Shown piece after piece: positions 41,186-45,020 of a stretch of DNA of 45,020 nucleotides. Positions within the stretch are counted from its first letter, which is position 1. Each line of letters opens with the position of its first letter. The stretch comes from Bacillota bacterium (GTDB lineage Bacteria > Bacillota > Dethiobacteria > DTU022). The stretch is taken from NCBI GenBank assembly GCA_018400435.1, contig JAGYMW010000006.1, positions 1 to 45,020 on the forward strand, given 5' to 3'. Both the position numbers and the translations under genes were made by a program. The notes under the pieces are model-generated. The model was not told the DNA's origin, made no database searches, and saw only the letters and a list, made by a program, of their open reading frames with translations.

Positions 41186-42076
41186 TTGCGTCAGGGTAAA
41201 ATTTTTAAGGCAGCCGGTGGATTTTTTTCCCTTCGCGACGAAGAAGGTGTTGAATTTACCTGTCGTGCCAGGGGAATACTGAAGCGAAACCGGCATACGC
41301 TGATGGTCGGTGACGAAGTTATCTTTCAACCGGTTGCAGAGCCAAACTATGATTCAGCCGGTGAAGGGGTCATCGAAAAGGTTCTACCCCGGAGGAACAG
41401 TCTTCGCAGGCCTGCTGTCGTCAATGTTGATCAGCTGGCCGTTGTTTTTTCTATGAAGAATCCACCCTGCGATTGGCAGCTGGCCAGCAGACTGGCTGTT
41501 CTGGCTGAACAGGAAGGAATCCCTGTATTTTTCTGTTTTAATAAAGCAGACCTGATAACTGCAGACGAGCTCGAAGAGATTGATACTTTGCTTATGCCTT
41601 TCCCCTACACTTATATTCACACCAGTGCCCTGACCGGGGAAGGAATCGCGATGCTGAAAAATAACCTTGCCTGCCGTTGTTCCGTTTTTGCCGGTCCTTC
41701 GGGCGCAGGTAAATCGTCCCTTCTTAATGTTGTCCAGCCTGGATTAACCCTGAAGACCGGAACAATAAGTGAAAAAGTTGGCCGGGGTAAACATACTACA
41801 CGCAGTGCCGAATTGCTTCCTCTCGATAAAGGGGGAACGGTTGTTGATACGCCCGGATTTACGAGGCTTAATTTTGTTGATCTGGAAGCGGGAGAGCTGG
41901 CTCATTATTTCCCCGAATTTGCAGATCTACGCAGCCGCTGCATTTTCCGCGACTGCCGGCACCTGGATGAGCCCGGCTGTGCTGTGCGGGAAAGTGTAGG
42001 CAAAAGCATTAATCCGCTGCGCTACGAGCATTATCGTTTTTTTATGGAAGAACTTAACAGGCAGGAGGTTTATTAA
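41186..42076 (+). CDS. rsgA: Ribosome small-subunit GTPase RsgA (CpgA/YloQ)
   Basis: A circularly permuted GTPase for late 30S maturation. An N-terminal OB domain (1-70) is followed by G4 NKAD (119-122), then G1 GPSGAGKSS (170-178) and G3 DTPG (221-224), the permuted order. A C-terminal zinc site consists of C252, C257, H259 and C265. TTG 41186 follows AGGAGG; the longer frame from 41105 runs into prkC and is rejected. It lies 2 nt before rpe. Confidence 0.96.
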   Translation: MRQGKIFKAAGGFFSLRDEEGVEFTCRARGILKRNRHTLMVGDEVIFQPVAEPNYDSAGEGVIEKVLPRRNSLRRPAVVNVDQLAVVFSMKNPPCDWQLASRLAVLAEQEGIPVFFCFNKADLITADELEEIDTLLMPFPYTYIHTSALTGEGIAMLKNNLACRCSVFAGPSGAGKSSLLNVVQPGLTLKTGTISEKVGRGKHTTRSAELLPLDKGGTVVDTPGFTRLNFVDLEAGELAHYFPEFADLRSRCIFRDCRHLDEPGCAVRESVGKSINPLRYEHYRFFMEELNRQEVY

Positions 42077-42078
42077 TA

Positions 42079-42735
42079 ATGACAATAAAAATAGCTCCAT
42101 CTTTGCTCTCTGCAGATTTCAGCAGGCTGGGGGAAGAGGTTAAACGGGTTGAAGATAACGGAGCAGACTGGATTCACCTCGATGTAATGGACGGCCATTT
42201 CGTTCCTACCATAACAGTGGGTCCGCCGGTAGCTGCATCAATCAGAAAAGTGACCAACCTTTTTATTGATGCCCACCTGATGGTTAATAAGCCAGAAGAG
42301 CAGATTGAACAGTTTGTTGAAGCGGGAGTTAATCTGATCACCATCCAGACTGAGGCAACTGCCCACCTGGACCGAGCCCTGCGGAAGATAAAATCTTTTG
42401 GGATCAAAGCCGGAGTGGCCTTAAATCCGGCCACTCCAATCTATTCCCTGGAATATGTATGGCCGCTGCTCGACCTGGTCCTGGTGATGAGTGTAAACCC
42501 GGGCGCAGGAGGACAAAAATTTATCCCGGCCGTTTTGCCGAAGATAAAGGCAATTGCCCGGGAAATCCGTTCACGTGAAGCGGATATTGAACTGCAGGTA
42601 GACGGTGGGATCAACAGGGAAACAGCATCCCCGGTTATTGAAGCAGGTGCAACAGTCCTTGTTGCCGGTTCGGCCATTTTTGGTGATCCCAGCGGGGTGG
42701 CCTTAATAAAAAACATGAAAGATCTTTCGCGGTAA
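42079..42735 (+). CDS. rpe: Ribulose-phosphate 3-epimerase
   Basis: A TIM-barrel enzyme that interconverts ribulose-5-phosphate and xylulose-5-phosphate in the pentose phosphate pathway. Its 218 residues include the metal and catalytic region WIHLDVMDGHFVP (H33, D35), MSVNPGAGGQKF, and the phosphate-binding VDGGI and AGSAIF motifs. ATG 42079 has AGGAGG just inside the rsgA 3' end. It is the last gene of the prpC-prkC-rsgA-rpe unit; thiN, spoVM and rpmB do not follow. Confidence 0.97.
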   Translation: MTIKIAPSLLSADFSRLGEEVKRVEDNGADWIHLDVMDGHFVPTITVGPPVAASIRKVTNLFIDAHLMVNKPEEQIEQFVEAGVNLITIQTEATAHLDRALRKIKSFGIKAGVALNPATPIYSLEYVWPLLDLVLVMSVNPGAGGQKFIPAVLPKIKAIAREIRSREADIELQVDGGINRETASPVIEAGATVLVAGSAIFGDPSGVALIKNMKDLSR

Positions 42736-43090
42736 ACCGGTAAGCTGAATAAAAAATATTAGAGATGCGGCAATTTTGTCGTGAGCAGGCTTCGGTTAGA
42801 TAGACATCGATACTCTTTAAAAACAAGGGCACTATCCGATGGATAAAAATAACAGGAGATATAACATGGGTACTGCTCACCATCGCAATAGATCTGATTT
42901 ATGCCTGGAAAATTCTTGCTGTCGGTTTTGGGACTTTATTTTCCATGTATTTCAAGAGTTAGTTCGCAGGGTATCTTTAAAAAGCACCTTGCCTTTCTGG
43001 AAATGGAACCAATAGAAATATTCCGGGAATAGCCAGGGACCATGCCTACTGCTATAAAGATCACAATTTGTAATTTGCTATGCTGATCAA
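42736..43090. other. Intergenic region with a possible decayed small gene
   Basis: No sure gene. One frame, from ATG 42765 to a stop at 42962, is broken by a TAG at 42801; after the break it reads like a membrane protein (ITWVLLTIAIDLIYAWKILA). A different frame holds a 49-codon ORF (ATG 42866 to 43015) with a well-placed AGGAG 7 nt upstream but a composition unlike a typical protein. The first may be a small pseudogene, and the second may be chance. Confidence 0.35.
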
Positions 43091-43094
43091 GAAT

Positions 43095-43122
43095 AAAGCC
43101 GGGTGCTGTGACCCCCGGCTTT
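43095..43122 (-). terminator. Terminator of tRNA-Val (hairpin on both strands)
   Basis: AAAGCCGGG (43095-43103) pairs with CCCGGCTTT (43114-43122). Read on the minus strand the stem ends in CTTTATTC, just past the tRNA 3' end. It could also stop read-through from rpe on the + strand. Confidence 0.75.
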
Positions 43123-43124
43123 AC

Positions 43125-43199
43125 TGGTGCGCCTGCGTGGTTTTGAACCACGGGCCTCCTGCGTGTCAAGCAGGCGCTCTCCCCCTGAGCTACAGGCGC
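43125..43199 (-). tRNA. tRNA-Val (anticodon GAC)
   Basis: A complete 75-nt cloverleaf on the minus strand, including encoded CCA. The acceptor stem GCGCCTG/CAGGCGC, D-arm GCTC...GAGC, anticodon stem CCTGC/GCAGG with loop TTGACAC, and T-arm CGTGG-TTCAAAA-CCACG all pair. The anticodon GAC (complement at 43165-43167) reads valine codon GUC. It is a single gene flanked by its own promoter and terminator, converging on rpe. Confidence 0.96.
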
Positions 43200-43225
43200 A
43201 TGAAAAATATTATTAAAGCAAAAGT

Positions 43226-43255
43226 ATTTTAGCATTACAGTGATGTTCCTGTCAA
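43226..43255 (-). promoter_or_regulatory. Promoter of tRNA-Val
   Basis: On the minus strand a perfect TTGACA (43255-43250) and TAAAAT (43231-43226) are 18 bp apart. The predicted start, near 43219, gives a 20-nt 5' leader to the tRNA. The -35 box forms the exact centre of a large palindrome. Confidence 0.8.
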
Positions 43256-43268
43256 GGAACATCACTGT
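43237..43268. promoter_or_regulatory. Perfect 13-bp inverted repeat centred on the -35 box
   Basis: ACAGTGATGTTCC (43237-43249) and GGAACATCACTGT (43256-43268) are exact reverse complements, separated by 6 nt that equal the -35 hexamer of the tRNA-Val promoter. No T run follows on either strand, so it does not look like a terminator. It may be a repressor operator shared by tRNA-Val and the divergent GTPase gene. Confidence 0.6.
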
Positions 43269-43336
43269 TCTAAGCTGTAAAAGACGGTCGATTTGTGCTA
43301 TTATTAATTTGTATTTTTGCCAAAGGAGTGTCTACA

Positions 43337-44302
43337 TTGCCTGCCAATCTCACTCCCCAGTATTATGCGGCGGAAGAAAATTATAAGCGGGCTACTACAC
43401 CGGAAGAACGGGTCAAAACCCTGCAGGAAATGCTGGCGGTGATCCCCAAACACAAGGGGACGGAGAAACTACAGGCCGATATAAAGAAGCGGCTGGCCCG
43501 ATTGAAAGAAGAGGGGAAAAAAAAGAAGCAGGCCAGGGGATTTAATCCCTTCGGGGTGGATAAGCAGGGGGCCGGGCAAGTTGTTTTGGCTGGTTACCCC
43601 AACTGTGGTAAGTCAGCCCTGGTGGGTATTCTTACAAGGGCGAAAGTAAAGGTTGCCGATTACCCTTTTGCTACCGCCCTGCCGGTCAGTGGGATGATGC
43701 CTTATAAAGACACCTTTATCCAGCTGGTTGATACTCCCCCACTGTCGATTGACAATGTCCCGCCGGGGCTAATCGGTACTTTCAAGGATGCCGATGTTCT
43801 GCTGATCCTGATCGATGTTTCCACTGCCGAATGCCTGGAGCAGCTTGACGGGATGATGAAAGTCCTGCAGGAACGGGAGGTAATTGATCTGTCGGAAGAG
43901 GGCGAGATCATTGCTCCCATACCTTTTCTGGTGGCCGCATCAAAAATGGACCATCCGGAAGCGAAAGAGAATCTCGAGATCCTGGAAGAGTTGTGGCCCG
44001 ACCTGGCAATTATTTCTGTTTCAAACAATGGCATGGGCCTGGAGGAACTCAAAGACAGGATCTACGAATTGCTTGGTATAATCAGGGTCTACGGGAAAGC
44101 GGCCGGCCGGCCGGCCGATATGGAAAGGCCTTTTATTTTAAAAGAGGGCAGCACGGTGCTCGATTTTGCCGGGCAGATCCACAAAGATTTTCCTGAAAAC
44201 CTGAAAAACGCCCTGGTATGGGGATCGTCAAAATTTGACGGACAGGCCGTCCCCCGGGATTACATACTGGAAGACGGTGATATTGTGGAGCTGCAGCTTT
44301 AG
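43337..44302 (+). CDS. DRG/Obg-like GTPase with C-terminal TGS domain
   Basis: A 321-residue GTPase resembling the archaeal/eukaryotic DRG group more than bacterial ObgE. It has an N-terminal helical basic region (about 10-68), a G domain with G1 GYPNCGKS (86-93) and G4 SKMD (202-205), and a C-terminal TGS domain (about 247-321, ending LEDGDIVELQL). At G3, where DxPG is expected, it reads DTPP (132-135). Such proteins are thought to bind ribosomes or RNA; the role in bacteria is unknown. TTG 43337 follows AAAGGAG. It is divergent from tRNA-Val. Confidence 0.85.
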   Translation: MPANLTPQYYAAEENYKRATTPEERVKTLQEMLAVIPKHKGTEKLQADIKKRLARLKEEGKKKKQARGFNPFGVDKQGAGQVVLAGYPNCGKSALVGILTRAKVKVADYPFATALPVSGMMPYKDTFIQLVDTPPLSIDNVPPGLIGTFKDADVLLILIDVSTAECLEQLDGMMKVLQEREVIDLSEEGEIIAPIPFLVAASKMDHPEAKENLEILEELWPDLAIISVSNNGMGLEELKDRIYELLGIIRVYGKAAGRPADMERPFILKEGSTVLDFAGQIHKDFPENLKNALVWGSSKFDGQAVPRDYILEDGDIVELQL

Positions 44303-44430
44303 ATGAGGGTTTAATATATTTTTTAGACAGTGCTTTTGCAAGGCAGGAAACAGAAGCCCCGGTTGCGAAATAGCTCATGATTAAATAGTCTTTTTACGTT
44401 TTTATTAAATTTCAAAAGGAGATGGGATCA

Positions 44431-44982
44431 ATGGTATGGGCAATCCTGGCAATCATTGCATTACTGGTTTTTTTATTTGTCGGTATTTATAACCGCCTGG
44501 TTACTCTGCGGCAGCGTATCAAGAATGCCTGGGCGCAGATCGAGGTTCAGCTGAAAAGGCGATATGATTTAATTCCCAACCTGGTTAACACGGTTAAGGG
44601 TTATGCCACCCACGAGAGGGAGACTTTTGAAAAGGTGACCCAGGCCCGTAATATGGCCATCCAGGCTAAAAATATAAACGAACAGGCCGGGGCGGAAAAC
44701 ATGCTCTCGGGAGCCCTAAAAACACTGTTCGCAGTTGCTGAAAATTACCCGCAGCTCAAAGCTGATGCCAATTTCCGGCAGCTTCAGGAAGAGCTGGCCA
44801 ATACGGAAGGTAAGATTGCTTTTTCGAGGCAGTTTTACAATGATACGATAATGAGCTATAACACAACCATCCAAAAATTTCCTACCGTTCTCATTGCCGG
44901 GATGTTTGGTTTTCACAAGGAAGAATATTTTAATCTCGACGAAGAAGCAGCCGCCCGCGAAGCGGTTAAAGTCGAGTTTTAG
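44431..44982 (+). CDS. lemA: LemA family protein
   Basis: A 183-residue membrane-anchored protein with an extracellular-type N-terminus, one membrane span (about 3-19) and the LemA helical core with the signature NAWAQIEVQLKRRYDLIPNLVNTVKGYA. The family is conserved but of unclear function; it is often encoded beside TPM-domain or M48 peptidase (HtpX-like) genes. AGGAG (44417-44421) favours ATG 44431; ATG 44422 would be only 0-2 nt from that site. A further gene begins 10 nt after the stop. Confidence 0.93.
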   Translation: MVWAILAIIALLVFLFVGIYNRLVTLRQRIKNAWAQIEVQLKRRYDLIPNLVNTVKGYATHERETFEKVTQARNMAIQAKNINEQAGAENMLSGALKTLFAVAENYPQLKADANFRQLQEELANTEGKIAFSRQFYNDTIMSYNTTIQKFPTVLIAGMFGFHKEEYFNLDEEAAAREAVKVEF

Positions 44983-44992
44983 AGGCGCTTTG

Positions 44993-45020
44993 ATGAATAG
45001 AAATTATAAAGAGCAGCTGT
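44993..45020 (+). CDS. Start of next gene, truncated by window end
   Basis: ATG 44993 opens a frame (MNRNYKEQL...) that runs off the window 10 nt after the lemA stop. The close spacing suggests an operon with lemA; in related genomes this is commonly an HtpX-like peptidase or TPM-domain protein, but nine codons do not allow a call. Confidence 0.4.

Noticed and set aside
42801-42803. In-frame TAG as pyrrolysine or programmed read-through
   Set aside because: Other genes here (such as ftsW) end in TAG, no downstream element was seen, and the frame lacks a good start; a decayed gene is simpler.
42936-43265. 109-codon minus-strand ORF over tRNA-Val
   Set aside because: It is simply the tRNA gene and its terminator translated; the tRNA cloverleaf explains the sequence.
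1-45020. CRISPR array, prophage, insertion sequence or toxin-antitoxin genes
   Set aside because: No regularly spaced repeats, transposase, integrase or phage-like genes were found; nearly all of the window is conserved housekeeping gene order.

Overview
The window is a slice of a low-to-moderate GC, Gram-positive type chromosome, most likely an anaerobic Clostridia-like member of the Firmicutes (Bacillota). The gene order is the standard Firmicutes order of the division/cell-wall (dcw) cluster, then the ylm-divIVA-ileS block, then the yicC-remA-gmk-rpoZ-coaBC-priA-def-fmt-rsmB-prpC-prkC-rsgA-rpe block. A T-box controls ileS, RemA, DivIVA and PASTA kinase genes are present, and the ribonucleotide reductase is of the oxygen-sensitive class III type. 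Nearly all genes are on the + strand. The exceptions are rqcH, a spoIIM-like gene and tRNA-Val. TTG and GTG starts are common.

Region by region: 1-636 is gene-free and holds an inverted-repeat element (about 117-360) followed by the dcw promoter with three tandem MraZ boxes. 637-14385 is the dcw operon: mraZ, rsmH, ftsL, ftsI-type PBP, murF, mraY, murD, ftsW, murG, murB, ftsQ, ftsA, ftsZ. murE and murC are not in their usual places. A terminator closes it at 14418-14455. 14497-20417 carries an acidic lipoprotein, an unusual class III ribonucleotide reductase behind a structured leader, pgeF, an HlyD-like membrane protein and yggS. 20509-25449 has yggT, ylmH, divIVA and T-box-controlled ileS, with no sepF. 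25666-27870 has lspA, lgt and rluD. 27899-29632 (minus) is rqcH, divergent from yicC-remA-gmk-rpoZ-coaBC. A spoIIM-like gene (minus) converges on coaBC, and then priA-def-fmt-rsmB and prpC-prkC-rsgA-rpe follow. The window ends with a tRNA-Val(GAC) gene on the minus strand, a TGS-domain GTPase, lemA and the first codons of one more gene.

Taken together, the genes build lipid II and septal peptidoglycan (MurF, MraY, MurD, MurG, MurB, FtsW, FtsI), assemble the divisome (FtsZ, FtsA, FtsQ, FtsL, DivIVA), mature lipoproteins (Lgt, LspA), start and monitor translation (Def, Fmt, IleRS, RsmB, RsmH, RluD, RsgA, RqcH, YlmH) and sense the cell wall through PrkC/PrpC.

The most unusual observations are: (1) an NrdD-like protein that appears to have lost the paired cysteines expected near residue 189 while keeping the glycyl-radical motif, MGC cysteine and zinc site; (2) its 5' leader, which can fold into mutually exclusive hairpins, one of which hides the ribosome binding site; (3) a perfect 13-bp inverted repeat whose 6-nt centre is exactly the -35 box of the tRNA-Val promoter; (4) the repeat element at the left end; (5) sporulation and division genes missing from their expected positions (spoIIGA-sigE-sigG, sepF, murE, murC, rlmN). 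No phage, insertion sequence or CRISPR array was seen.
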